Positions 27,645 through 35,956 of a DNA stretch of 64,000 bases are shown piece by piece. Source of the stretch: Sarcodiotheca gaudichaudii (Eukaryota; Rhodophyta; Florideophyceae; Gigartinales; Solieriaceae); NCBI GenBank assembly GCA_032355985.1, contig JAUKVZ010000002.1, forward strand, positions 372,001 through 436,000, read 5' to 3'. The notes below the pieces were generated by a model. That model was not told the origin of the DNA, did not search any database, and saw only the letters and a program-made list of their open reading frames with translations. A program made the translations under genes and the position numbers. Each line of letters starts with the position of its first letter. The stretch's first letter is position 1.

Positions 27645-29348
27645 TTAGCCGCCCGTCGGCGCCGGATACAACGTCGGCGCCCCCGGACCCACAGGAAGGC
27701 CGAGCGCAAAGACCCACAGATAGAAAAGAATGACCCACCCGATGAGAAAGACGATCGAATACGGCAGCATCGTCGCCACCATCGTTCCGATGCCCAGATC
27801 CTTCTTGTACTTCGTCGCCACCGCCAGAATAAGCCCGAAGTAACTCATCATCGGCGTGATCACATTCGTCGTCGAATCACCGATGCGATACGCCGCCTGA
27901 ATGACTTCCGGGCTGTACCCGATCGTCATCAACATCGGCACGAAGATCGGCGCCGTCACAGCCCATTGGGCGCTCGCCGATCCGAGCATCAGATTGACAA
28001 AGCAGCACATCAGGATGAACGGCAGAAAGACAAGTGGATTGTCCAGCCGCATCGCCACAATCGCGTCGGCGCCCAGCACTGCCAGAATCTGACCCAGGCC
28101 GCAGTAATTGAAGAACGCGACAAACTGAGCCGCGAAAAAGACCAGCACGATGTACAGCCCCATGCTGCGCATCGCGCCCGCCATGGCGTCAATCACATCC
28201 CGATCACCCTTCATCGTTCCAACAACACGCCCATATACGAATCCGGGAACAACAAAGAAGATCAGAATGATCGGCACCACACTGCGCAGCAGCGGCCGGT
28301 ACACCTCCGGTCCCACGGCGTTCGGATCAGGATTGCGCAAGAGACCCCAGCCCGGTATCCAACCAAGCGGAATCGGCGGGCCGGCCACGACGATGATCCC
28401 GAACACCACCAGCAAAGCGCTAAGCGCTGCGTACAAAAGACCCTTCATCTCCAGCCGATTCACCGGCGCCATCGATGCCTGCTCGCCGAGATCTTCAGAA
28501 GCCTCGCTCTCGTCATACGGCCCCAGCCGCGGCTCCACGATCTTCGCAGACACAAACCACCCGGCGGCCGTGATGAAGAACGTACTGACGATCATGAAGT
28601 ACCAGTTGACCGCCGGATGCACCTCATAGCTGGGATCCATGATGCGCGCCGCTTCTTCCGTGATGCCGGCAAGAAGCGGATCAACCGTACCGATCAATAG
28701 ATTCGCCGAGTAGCCGCCCGACACACCCGCAAAAGCCGCGGCCATACCCGCCAGCGGATGCCGCCCGAGCGAGTGATAAATCGCCATCGCCAGCGGAATC
28801 AGCACGACATAGCCCATCTCGCTGGCCGTATTGCTGATGACGCCGGCAAACACAATCACGGCAGTCACGAGATTCTTCGGCGCTCCAAGCACGAGCGCAC
28901 GCACGGTAGTCGTCAACAACCCCGATCGCTCGGCAACGCCAACGCCAAGCAGCGCCACCAGCACCGTCCCCAACGGCACGAACCCCGTGAAGTTCGTCAC
29001 CAGATTCTGACTCATCCAGCGCACGCCCTCGGCGCTGAGCAGACTCCGCACCGTGAACATCGCCCCATCAGCGCCGGGACGCGGATCCTCCACCTGCAAG
29101 CCGAATGCTGCAGCAATCCCCGACGCGAACACAACACCGAGTGCAAAGAGGGCAAAGAGCGTCACCGGGTGCGGCAGAAGATTCCCGAGCCACTCCACGG
29201 CCGCAAGGAATCGCACGAACAAACCCGAACGTCCCTCGCCCGCCCCATCATCATGTGGCGGCTTGCCCTCCGATGGCTCCGGAGGCTGCTCTTCAGGGCG
29301 CGGGTGACTCTCTTCCGGCGGGCGATTCTCTGGAGGTGGCGATTCCAT
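27645..29348 (-). CDS. AbgT-family transporter
   Basis: 567 residues. A Pro/Glu-rich cytoplasmic lead (~1-40) precedes 'FVRFLAAVEWLGNLLPHPVTLFALFALGVVFASG', the classic AbgT opening. Other family segments are 'NLVTNFTGFVPLGTVLVALLGVGVAERSGLL', 'GYVVLIPLAMAIYHSLGRHPLAGMAAAFAGVSGGYSANLLI' and 'SAQWAVTAPIFVPMLMTIGYSPEVIQAAYRIGDSTTNVITPMMSYF'. AbgT proteins import p-aminobenzoyl-glutamate in E. coli, and some members (MtrF, YdaH) export sulfonamide-type antimetabolites. No abgA/B amidohydrolase is next to it, so the direction is unknown. Confidence 0.92.
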   Translation of the reverse strand: MESPPPENRPPEESHPRPEEQPPEPSEGKPPHDDGAGEGRSGLFVRFLAAVEWLGNLLPHPVTLFALFALGVVFASGIAAAFGLQVEDPRPGADGAMFTVRSLLSAEGVRWMSQNLVTNFTGFVPLGTVLVALLGVGVAERSGLLTTTVRALVLGAPKNLVTAVIVFAGVISNTASEMGYVVLIPLAMAIYHSLGRHPLAGMAAAFAGVSGGYSANLLIGTVDPLLAGITEEAARIMDPSYEVHPAVNWYFMIVSTFFITAAGWFVSAKIVEPRLGPYDESEASEDLGEQASMAPVNRLEMKGLLYAALSALLVVFGIIVVAGPPIPLGWIPGWGLLRNPDPNAVGPEVYRPLLRSVVPIILIFFVVPGFVYGRVVGTMKGDRDVIDAMAGAMRSMGLYIVLVFFAAQFVAFFNYCGLGQILAVLGADAIVAMRLDNPLVFLPFILMCCFVNLMLGSASAQWAVTAPIFVPMLMTIGYSPEVIQAAYRIGDSTTNVITPMMSYFGLILAVATKYKKDLGIGTMVATMLPYSIVFLIGWVILFYLWVFALGLPVGPGAPTLYPAPTGG

Positions 29349-29444
29349 CGGGCCATCCTATCGACCCGCCAGCGGCGCGCACAGACTCTGTGCCGACGTC
29401 GCTGTACCGACTGAATGCACAGAGGGACTGATCGGGCGAATCGC

Positions 29445-30374
29445 CTAGCGCAGCCGCTCTACGAACCACACCTTCGCCTGCACTGTCCAGCCCTCAGGCA
29501 ATCTGTGGCCGCTCTCGAATGAAATCAGCCTGCGATCATCAAACGGCACAAGCTCGAGAACCATTTCTGCATCTACAGGCGCGTAGTTCTGATGATCCTG
29601 CTCACCGATCATCATCAGGAATGGCGTCTGCTCGATGTATGGCGCAAAATTGCGCACATCGAGCGCCGAAGGACCATCCTTGAGAATCGGCGAGACACAA
29701 GTCGCACACGCAGCAATCCGCTCGTCCACCGCCGAGAGCTGCATCGCCATCATGCCGCCCATGCTGTAACCGAGCACACCAATGCGCGACCCGTCAATTT
29801 CCGACCGTGTTTCCAGGTAGTCGATGGCCCGCCGCAGATCGATGACTGAATCAACGATCATGTCTCGCGCCCGAATCAACCAACCGCGCTGAAATACATA
29901 CACCTCGGGCGACTCGAAATCGTTGTTCCCCGAACGCTCCCCGTGATGCTGCGCATCCAGCGCCAGCACGGCAATACCTTCAGCAAGCAGGCTCTCAGTC
30001 AGCGCGCCTCCTCCATGGAAGCCCTCCTTGTTCCACCAGTCTCCCTTGGAGCCCCCGATGCCGTGGATCAGAATCACGCATGGATGAGGCGCCTCGCCAA
30101 CCGTCGGAATCGCCAGATAACCCGGCGCCCGACCGTCGCGAGCGCCCCGCAAGACGATCTTCTCGCGCACATATCCCGGCCCCTCCTGCCTGGCGGCGAT
30201 GTGCGCCTCCAGCGGAATGTCCCGGTCATACTCGAAGAACTCCTGCATGACGCCGAATGCATCCGCCCCGACCGGATCATGCGCAGATCCGGCCTCAGCA
30301 TTGCGAACCGAAGTCTGCGCGACAGCGACAACACACAGCATTGCAAGCGTCGTGATCCAGATGAGTGAGCGCAC
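29445..30374 (-). CDS. Secreted alpha/beta hydrolase (dienelactone hydrolase/acetyl-xylan-esterase type)
   Basis: I chose GTG 30374 because AGGAGGGG precedes it by 4 bases (309 residues); an in-frame ATG at 30395 lies upstream of the SD. A signal peptide 'SLIWITTLAMLCVVAVA' starts the protein. The hydrolase core has 'HPCVILIHGIGGSKGDW', the nucleophile elbow 'IGVLGYSMGGMMAMQLSA' (G-x-S-x-G), an Asp in 'MMIGEQDHQNYAPVDAEM', and the His in 'LISFESGHRLPEGW', so the triad is complete. The substrate is unknown; an ester of plant or algal polymer is plausible in such an organism but unproven. Confidence 0.85.
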   Translation of the reverse strand: MRSLIWITTLAMLCVVAVAQTSVRNAEAGSAHDPVGADAFGVMQEFFEYDRDIPLEAHIAARQEGPGYVREKIVLRGARDGRAPGYLAIPTVGEAPHPCVILIHGIGGSKGDWWNKEGFHGGGALTESLLAEGIAVLALDAQHHGERSGNNDFESPEVYVFQRGWLIRARDMIVDSVIDLRRAIDYLETRSEIDGSRIGVLGYSMGGMMAMQLSAVDERIAACATCVSPILKDGPSALDVRNFAPYIEQTPFLMMIGEQDHQNYAPVDAEMVLELVPFDDRRLISFESGHRLPEGWTVQAKVWFVERLR

Positions 30375-30431
30375 GAGTCCCCTCCTGAGTTTCAAGGCTG
30401 CTGAACCGCGCCGCGAGAGTTGATCGCCCCC

Positions 30432-31514
30432 TTAGCGGGACACGGGAACAGTCAGCACCGGCGTGCTCGCGTTCCCCCGAGCCGTGTCCGCCATACGCGC
30501 CGTCACGACTGCTTGGATAAGCCTGAACGCCGCCTTGCTTCGAAGATCGGCGCCATCGACATAAAACCACCAACCACGATGCTCGACCGCCACGAGCGCA
30601 TCAGCCGGCCGCGATGCGGCTCTTTGAATCGTGATGAGCGTGTTGATGCTCTCCACGCCAACAACCGGGACGGTGAACCCGGCGTCGTAGTGCTGATCAG
30701 GAATGTCAATGCTTGCCGCCGCCAGCTTGACAAGGCTGTATGGCGAACGAGTCATGATGGCGATGCGCGTCCCATCTCTCGCCCCAACGCCAAAGACGAC
30801 GGGAATCACTCGTATATCGCCGCGGCGTCCCCCATGTCGTACACCAAGAAGCTCGCACAGACGATCGATCTCCTCGTCGCTCTCCGCCAGATCTCCGCGC
30901 AGCACCAGTGAAGTGGTCTTGGACTCTGCTTCTTCATGCGACCACAGCAGTTGGCCGCGCGACCGAAGCGAAGCCATGAGCTCCGCGATCTCAGCGAACC
31001 GAGGATCGGCAGGAATCGTGGCCCCCGGCACCACACGCGCATTGTGCACGCCGTTAATCTCTTCGATAAGAATCTCAACAGCCGCAGGTGAATCTCCGAC
31101 CGCGTTCAGCAACAGAATCGTCAACTCAAGAGGCAGAGGCGAGAGCTGCTCATGCAGATGCTTCATGCCCTGCACAGGTGTGTACGAAATCGTCGGATTG
31201 TCTTCGTACAGCGCCCCGGCGCTCAGCGGCACAAGATTGCCGCTGTAGTTGTCCTCAGGTCCGAATCCGAAATCGGCGCCGATCGTCGCCCGCACGCGCA
31301 TATTCGCCGTCACGCTCGATACGGCAAGCAGACCCGCCGGCTCGACGTAGCGCGTCCGAACGATCAGATCAAGAATCTGCTCGTTGTTCGTCGCGACGAT
31401 CGCCTCGTTGTACACCGGCCGCCCGGCGCCAATCATCTTGGGCCCGATCCCCGAGCAGCCGGAAACCAGGAGGGCGCAAACGCCGATCATTGATGCTCGT
31501 ATCAAGTCCCGCAT
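30432..31514 (-). CDS. Lipoprotein of unknown function (paralogue of 9851-10912)
   Basis: Start ATG 31514 has GGAGGG 4 bases upstream, giving 360 residues; the longer frame to 31601 is rejected. Lipobox L-V-S-G-C lies at about residues 16-20. 'PVYNEAIVATNNEQILDLIVRTRYVEPAGLLAVSSV', 'PTISYTPVQGMKHLHEQLSPLPLELTILLLNAVGDSPA' and the C-terminal 'VAVEHRGWWFYVDGADLRSKAAFRLIQAVVTAR' align block for block with the 9851 lipoprotein. The two sit 20 kb apart and each follows an unrelated gene. No catalytic motif was seen; likely a periplasmic or outer-membrane protein. Confidence 0.72.
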   Translation of the reverse strand: MRDLIRASMIGVCALLVSGCSGIGPKMIGAGRPVYNEAIVATNNEQILDLIVRTRYVEPAGLLAVSSVTANMRVRATIGADFGFGPEDNYSGNLVPLSAGALYEDNPTISYTPVQGMKHLHEQLSPLPLELTILLLNAVGDSPAAVEILIEEINGVHNARVVPGATIPADPRFAEIAELMASLRSRGQLLWSHEEAESKTTSLVLRGDLAESDEEIDRLCELLGVRHGGRRGDIRVIPVVFGVGARDGTRIAIMTRSPYSLVKLAAASIDIPDQHYDAGFTVPVVGVESINTLITIQRAASRPADALVAVEHRGWWFYVDGADLRSKAAFRLIQAVVTARMADTARGNASTPVLTVPVSR

Positions 31515-31609
31515 GGACCCTCCATTATTCCAGATCCGCACACCAAAGCGCGACCGCACGCAAGAGTGTGGGCAAGTCCGCAGCCGGACGTCAACTACCA
31601 CCCCGGCCC

Positions 31610-31989
31610 ACCGTCGAACGCTATCTCAAGACATGTTCGATCGGCGTCACGACGCGCGGGCTGGCGATGATGGGCGCCACACTCGCCAATGCCGGCGTCA
31701 ACCCCATCACAGTAAACGCGCCATGTCGCGCGAGTCCGCTCGCGGCGTCCTCAGCGCCATGATCACCGCAGGCATGTACGACGACAGCGGCCCATGGCTC
31801 TTCCGCATCGGCCTCCCCGCCAAGAGCGGCGTCTCAGGATGCATCCTCGCCGTCGTCCCGGGAAAACTCGCCATCGCCGCCTACTCCCCCCGCCTCGACA
31901 CCCACGGCAACAGCGTCCGAGCCAGCGCCGCGATCCATCGACTCGTCGATCAATGGAACCTTCACCTGGTGGAGCAGTCTCTCCCCTAA
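31610..31989 (+). pseudogene. glsA: Relic of a glutaminase gene (C-terminal part)
   Basis: Two adjacent plus-strand frames resemble consecutive parts of the serine-dependent beta-lactamase-fold glutaminase C-terminus. The first (31610 to about 31720) reads 'YLKTCSIGVTTRGLAMMGATLANAGVNPIT'; the second (from about 31720 to TAA 31987) reads 'RGVLSAMITAGMYDDSGPWLFRIGLPAKSGVSG' and 'AVVPGKLAIAAYSPRLDTHGNSVRASAAIHRL'. Family members are about 300-330 residues; only ~125 residue-equivalents remain. The N-terminal half with the S-x-x-K nucleophile is absent, because the lipoprotein gene occupies that position on the other strand, and one frame change separates the two pieces. It cannot encode an active enzyme. 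A 7-bp hairpin (32002-32008 with 32021-32027) follows. Confidence 0.82.
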
Positions 31990-32145
31990 GCCCAGACGCC
32001 CGCCAGAGCACATGAAACGCCTCTGGCAAAGTGCGAACCCGAAGCGCGACGCGCGCTCGAATGGGCCCGAATTGACCACGAGAGGCTCGATTCCAATCCC
32101 GGGAAACAACACCCGCGGCTCTTACAAAAAATGTCGGCCTCGGAC

Positions 32146-32174
32146 TTGACTGTCAACCTACTAGTAGGTAGACT
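32146..32174 (+). promoter_or_regulatory. tetR promoter with operator in the spacer
   Basis: TTGACT (32146-32151) and TAGACT (32169-32174) are 17 bases apart. The 14-bp palindrome fills the spacer and touches the -10 box, an ideal position for repression by steric block. The -10 box ends 6 bases before ATG 32181, so the mRNA is probably leaderless. Confidence 0.75.
32156..32169. promoter_or_regulatory. TetR operator 1
   Basis: Perfect palindrome ACCTACTAGTAGGT, identical to the copy at 32776-32789. Its position inside the tetR promoter indicates autorepression. Confidence 0.75.
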
Positions 32175-32180
32175 TCGGGC

Positions 32181-32744
32181 ATGGACAGGAAAGAGCAAAT
32201 CGTCGAGATCGCGACAGAGCTGATCCAGACCAGGGGCTACAGCGCGTTCAGTTATCAGGATCTGTCGGATCGGCTCGGCATCACGAAAGCAAGCATCCAT
32301 CATCACTTCCCAAGCAAGGCGGATCTCGGGCTCGCTGTCGCCGAGCGGTATTTCGCCGACGTGTCGTCGGCGCTTGCCGAAGTCAAGAGGACGACCGATG
32401 ACCCGTGGGATCAGCTTGATGGCTATGTCGCACAAATCCTCGCGCTGATCAAAACACGCGATCGCATCTGCGCCGCCGGCGCTGTGCACTCCGAGTTTAA
32501 TGTTGTGCCCGAAGCCATGAGCGATGCCATGTGCCAGCTGGCGAAGCACATCATCGCCTGGCTTTCAGATGTGCTCGAGACCGGTCGGAGCGAAGGCGTC
32601 ATGGAATTTCCTGGCAAGCCCGAAGCTCAAGCGGCGCTCCTGTTCGCCGCGGCCCAGGGCGCCATGCAGTTCGGCCGAGCCCACGGCCCCGTCAAGGCCC
32701 GCCAGATCATGCAGCAAATCAAAGATTCACTCAGAGCGGCATAG
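32181..32744 (+). CDS. TetR-family transcriptional repressor
   Basis: 187 residues. The N-terminal helix-turn-helix is typical: 'QIVEIATELIQTRGYSAFSYQDLSDRLGITKASIHHHFPSKADLGLAV' (about residues 6-53). The C-terminal two-thirds is a helical ligand/dimer domain with two cysteines (in 'RDRICAAGAVHSEF' and 'DAMCQLAKH'), which could sense a thiol-reactive compound; that is inference. The gene has its own operator in the promoter and an identical operator before the following operon, so it most likely represses itself and 32809-36567. It ends in a terminator hairpin that includes the stop codon. Confidence 0.9.
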   Translation: MDRKEQIVEIATELIQTRGYSAFSYQDLSDRLGITKASIHHHFPSKADLGLAVAERYFADVSSALAEVKRTTDDPWDQLDGYVAQILALIKTRDRICAAGAVHSEFNVVPEAMSDAMCQLAKHIIAWLSDVLETGRSEGVMEFPGKPEAQAALLFAAAQGAMQFGRAHGPVKARQIMQQIKDSLRAA

Positions 32745-32763
32745 TCTGCCGCACATTTTTTTC
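32737..32763 (+). terminator. Rho-independent terminator of tetR
   Basis: GCGGCA (32737-32742), 5-base loop, TGCCGC (32748-32753), then ACATTTTTTT. The TAG stop of tetR lies in the stem and loop. It separates tetR transcription from the operon, which therefore needs its own promoter. Confidence 0.72.
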
Positions 32764-32775
32764 ACTCGATCGCCT

Positions 32776-32789
32776 ACCTACTAGTAGGT
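32776..32789. promoter_or_regulatory. TetR operator 2 before the hydrolase operon
   Basis: Second perfect copy of ACCTACTAGTAGGT, 20 bases before ATG 32809. TTGAAT at 32789-32794, overlapping the end of the palindrome, could be the -10 box; the matching -35 is weak. AAGGAG follows as SD. Confidence 0.75.
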
Positions 32790-32808
32790 TGAATAAGGAG
32801 ACGACACG

Positions 32809-33867
32809 ATGATCAGGAATCGAAACAGCCAAGCGGCAAAGACACGCCGGACCACGCTTGCTCTGGGCGCGGTCATGACATCCGCGATGACCGCAATCGC
32901 GTCCCCACCCGGCGCCAAAGCGGACGCCCTTGTCGAAAGCGCGCCGGTGTACACGCGCTCGATCGAGATCGACGGCACGTCCATCTTCTACCGCGAAGCA
33001 GGCGAGGATCGGCAGGACCCGGACGAGCCGGTCATCGTGCTTCTGCACGGCTTCCCCACCAGCTCGCACATGTTCCGCGATCTCATCCCCCTCCTCGCCG
33101 ACGAGTATCGCGTGATCGCGCCTGATTACCCGGGATACGGGCTCTCCGATGCGCCGCCGGCGGACGAGTTTGAATACACGTTCGACAACATTGCGGACAT
33201 GATGGAAGAGCTTCTCGACCGGGTCGATGCTGACCGGTGGGTCCTTTACCTCCAGGACTATGGCGCGCCAGTCGGTTTTCGACTTGCGACCAGGCATCCC
33301 GACCGCGTCGCCGGACTCATCATTCAAAATGGCAACGCCTACGAAGAAGGACTTCCCGACTCCTTCTGGGGTCCATGGCGCGACTACTGGAACAACCCGA
33401 AGGATGAAGAGGCGATCAAACACCTTGGCGGCCTGTTGACGCTCGAATCCACCAGGTGGCAGTTCACGCACGGCACGCGCATCCCGGAAGCGATCAGTCC
33501 TGACAACTGGCTGGTCGTGCAGCCGCTGCTTGATCGGCCGGGCAATGTGTATGTGCAGCTTGAGCTTGCATACGACTACGGCAGCAATCCTCCGCGCTAT
33601 CCGCAGTGGCAGGCGTACCTCCGCAAGCATCAGCCGCCGACCATCATTACGTGGGGCCGCCACGATGAGATCTTTCCTGCGTCCGGCGCGTTGCCCTATT
33701 TGCGCGATCTTCCGAACGCCGAACTGCATCTGCTCGACACGGGTCACTTCGCCCTCGACGAGGACCATGATCTGATTGCTGCGCTCGTGCGCCGCTGGCT
33801 TGAGCGCGAAGTCATCAAAACAGACAGCGCGACGAAGACACAGGTGTCCGCTGAGACACCCAGATAA
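32809..33867 (+). CDS. Exported alpha/beta hydrolase with Asp nucleophile (epoxide hydrolase/dehalogenase-like)
   Basis: First gene of the TetR-controlled operon (AAGGAG before ATG 32809); 352 residues. The N-terminus '[22 protein letters not shown]' is a signal peptide with a Tat-like start. Core motifs: '[39 protein letters not shown]', nucleophile elbow '[15 protein letters not shown]' with Asp150, and the late His in '[14 protein letters not shown]'. An Asp nucleophile points to an epoxide-hydrolase or haloalkane-dehalogenase mechanism rather than an esterase. The residue after Asp is Tyr, whereas Trp is usual in both families, so the true substrate may differ. Confidence 0.85.
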   Translation: MIRNRNSQAAKTRRTTLALGAVMTSAMTAIASPPGAKADALVESAPVYTRSIEIDGTSIFYREAGEDRQDPDEPVIVLLHGFPTSSHMFRDLIPLLADEYRVIAPDYPGYGLSDAPPADEFEYTFDNIADMMEELLDRVDADRWVLYLQDYGAPVGFRLATRHPDRVAGLIIQNGNAYEEGLPDSFWGPWRDYWNNPKDEEAIKHLGGLLTLESTRWQFTHGTRIPEAISPDNWLVVQPLLDRPGNVYVQLELAYDYGSNPPRYPQWQAYLRKHQPPTIITWGRHDEIFPASGALPYLRDLPNAELHLLDTGHFALDEDHDLIAALVRRWLEREVIKTDSATKTQVSAETPR

Positions 33868-33920
33868 CGCGCCGACACACGCATGTCGTTCGCATCCAAC
33901 CTTTTAGAAGGAGAATCACC

Positions 33921-34472
33921 ATGACACGCCTGAACCTGATTGAGCCGTCGGAAGCACAAGGAAATGCTGCCGAACTACTCAGTGCAACGAAGAAAAGACT
34001 GGGAATTGTTCCCAATATGACGAAAGCCATGGCCAACGCACCGGCCGTGCTTGAAGGGTACCTGGGCCTCAGCGGCGCGCTCGGCGCCGGCGTACTCGCG
34101 CCGCGCCTTCGTGAGCAAATCGCGCTGCTCTCAGCCGAGACCAATGGCTGCCGCTATTGCCTCTCCGCTCACTCGGCCATCGGCAAATCAGTTGGTCTCA
34201 GTGAGGATGACATTCTCAGCGGCCGCCAGGGAGAGGCCGCCGATCCGCGTGAGGCAGCCGGACTGAAGTTCGCACAGGCGGTCCTCACCGAGCGCGGAGG
34301 CGTGAGCGAAGCCGATTTCGATGCCGTGCGCAAGGACGGCTACTCGGATGCCGAGATCACCGAGATCATCGGCCATGTCATCGTCAATCTCTTCACGAAC
34401 TACTTCAACCGCGCAGCACAGCCTGCGATCGACTTCCCGAAGGTCGAGCCAGCCTGCATCTGCCCGGCTTGA
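33921..34472 (+). CDS. AhpD-like/carboxymuconolactone-decarboxylase-family protein (peroxidase-related)
   Basis: 183 residues; AGAAGGAGA precedes ATG 33921. The core has the AhpD active-site motif C77-x2-C80-x3-H84 in 'NGCRYCLSAHSAIGK', preceded by 'LREQIALLSAETNG', and 'EITEIIGHVIVNLFTNYFNRAA' at the end. Such proteins reduce peroxides or recycle thiol partners in antioxidant systems. It fits an operon that detoxifies a reactive organic compound. The C-terminus has two extra cysteines ('PACICPA'). Confidence 0.88.
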   Translation: MTRLNLIEPSEAQGNAAELLSATKKRLGIVPNMTKAMANAPAVLEGYLGLSGALGAGVLAPRLREQIALLSAETNGCRYCLSAHSAIGKSVGLSEDDILSGRQGEAADPREAAGLKFAQAVLTERGGVSEADFDAVRKDGYSDAEITEIIGHVIVNLFTNYFNRAAQPAIDFPKVEPACICPA

Positions 34473-34563
34473 CCTCTCCTCGTCGCACTGATGCATGACT
34501 GCATCGGCGCGATTTCGTAAATGTGCTTGAACCACGAGAACTCAATCAGACAGGAGCAATCCC

Positions 34564-34944
34564 ATGACACATCTTATTGACAATCAACTCAAAATCCTCG
34601 AGCAACTGAAACAAGGCGAGTTCGTGCAGGGTATGGAAGATTTCTATGCGGACAACGCAATCAATGAAGAGGCGAGTGGAGCTCAGATCATTGGCAAAGA
34701 CAACATTATCGCAAACGAGAAGACGATCCTCGCTGGTGTCGCCGAGTACCACGGATGCACAGTGCATGCAGTTGGCGTGGGCTCGGATGACAACCACGGC
34801 AATGGTGTCACATTCGCCGAGTACGAACTGCGTGTGGACATGAAGGACGGCTCGACCTTCAACCCCAAACAGGTCCAGGTGACCCAATGGAGGGATGGGA
34901 AAGCATCGCACATTCGTTTCTATTACGACCCGGCGCAGTTGTAG
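34564..34944 (+). CDS. SnoaL/NTF2-fold protein
   Basis: 126 residues; CAGGAG lies 9 bases before ATG 34564. 'LEQLKQGEFVQGMEDFYADNAINEEA', 'NEKTILAGVAEYHGCTVHAVGVG' and 'TQWRDGKASHIRFYYDP' follow the NTF2-like pattern of SnoaL and related isomerases or hydrolases. It is the third gene of the operon. Proteins of this fold bind hydrophobic small molecules; the reaction here is unknown. Confidence 0.8.
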   Translation: MTHLIDNQLKILEQLKQGEFVQGMEDFYADNAINEEASGAQIIGKDNIIANEKTILAGVAEYHGCTVHAVGVGSDDNHGNGVTFAEYELRVDMKDGSTFNPKQVQVTQWRDGKASHIRFYYDPAQL

Positions 34945-34984
34945 TGAGCGCCCGAACCACCGCCATCACCACAAGGAGCGTGTG

Positions 34985-35956
34985 ATGTCTACTTCGACAG
35001 CAGCACCATCGATCCAACGACCGCCCCTCGACGCTACACAGACCTTTCAAAACACGTGGCCTTTTCGGGCGCACTATTCCGATGCGCCCGGTTTCTCGAT
35101 GCATTATGTGGATGAGGGCGCCGGACCAGAAACGATGTTGCTTCTTCACGGCGAGCCGACGTGGGGTTATCTCTTTCGCCAACAGATTCCCGAGTGGTCG
35201 AAGCGCGCACGAGTGATCGCCCCCGATCACATGGGATTCGGCAAGAGCGCCACACCCTCTGATCGAACGTACTGGCTGCAGGATCACATCGACAATCTCG
35301 AGATTCTCGTGCTGGATCTCGATCTACAGAACATCACGCTCGTCATGCATGATTTCGGCGGACCCGTCGGAATGGGTCTGGCAGCGCGCCATCCCGACCG
35401 GATTGGGCGAATCGTCTCGATCAATGCGCCAACACCCTTCGGCCAGCCCGATCTCCCAGAGCGCCTGCATGCGAACGCACAGGAGTCACCGTGGTTCCAG
35501 TGGATCCTCCGGGCGGAGTCCAGCGGCGCACTCGACGAAGTGCTCGGTCAACTTGACTTCAATATGCTCTCGGCGCTCAAGCTCAACGGCTTCGAGCGAA
35601 ACGAGATCATCACCGATTCGTGGCTGGATGCATATCGTGCGCCGTTCCCAAATCCCAGTCAGTGTGCGGGCGCCATTGGATGGGCGAAGGGATTCGCAAC
35701 AGGCAATCATGAGTTCGAGACACCCGGCTCCGCTGCGAAACAAGCAATCAGCGAAAAGCCGGCGATGGCGATCTGGGGAGAGCAAGATCGAACTCTTCAC
35801 GCAAAGCACTTTCTGCCGCTCTTTGAGTGGCTCTTTCCGAACGCCCCAATACATCTCATTTCGGGCGCAAACCACTACAGCCCAGAGGACGCGCCATCGC
35901 AGATCACTGAGCTTGTCGGTTCATTCACTCAGAGCGCCCGTGATAGGAGGCGATGA
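34985..35956 (+). CDS. Haloalkane-dehalogenase-like alpha/beta hydrolase
   Basis: Start ATG 34985 has AAGGAG 6 bases upstream; 323 residues. 'MLLLHGEPTWGYLFRQQIP' and 'RVIAPDHMGFGKS' are very close to haloalkane dehalogenases. The nucleophile elbow is 'LVMHDFGGPVGMGLA' with Asp123, and His lies in 'ISGANHYSPEDAPSQ'. The halide-stabilising Trp that normally follows the nucleophile is Phe124 here, so halide release activity is doubtful. Unlike the first hydrolase in the operon it has no signal peptide and should be cytoplasmic. Its TGA overlaps the next ATG. Confidence 0.85.
   Translation: MSTSTAAPSIQRPPLDATQTFQNTWPFRAHYSDAPGFSMHYVDEGAGPETMLLLHGEPTWGYLFRQQIPEWSKRARVIAPDHMGFGKSATPSDRTYWLQDHIDNLEILVLDLDLQNITLVMHDFGGPVGMGLAARHPDRIGRIVSINAPTPFGQPDLPERLHANAQESPWFQWILRAESSGALDEVLGQLDFNMLSALKLNGFERNEIITDSWLDAYRAPFPNPSQCAGAIGWAKGFATGNHEFETPGSAAKQAISEKPAMAIWGEQDRTLHAKHFLPLFEWLFPNAPIHLISGANHYSPEDAPSQITELVGSFTQSARDRRR

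Noticed and set aside
27525-28700. 391-residue plus-strand open frame
   Set aside because: Antisense to the AbgT transporter; composition is Arg/His/Gln-rich and meaningless as a protein.
31384-31609. Glutaminase N-terminal part upstream of the relic
   Set aside because: The plus-strand frame here is antisense to the lipoprotein gene and shows no glutaminase motifs; the N-terminal half is truly absent.
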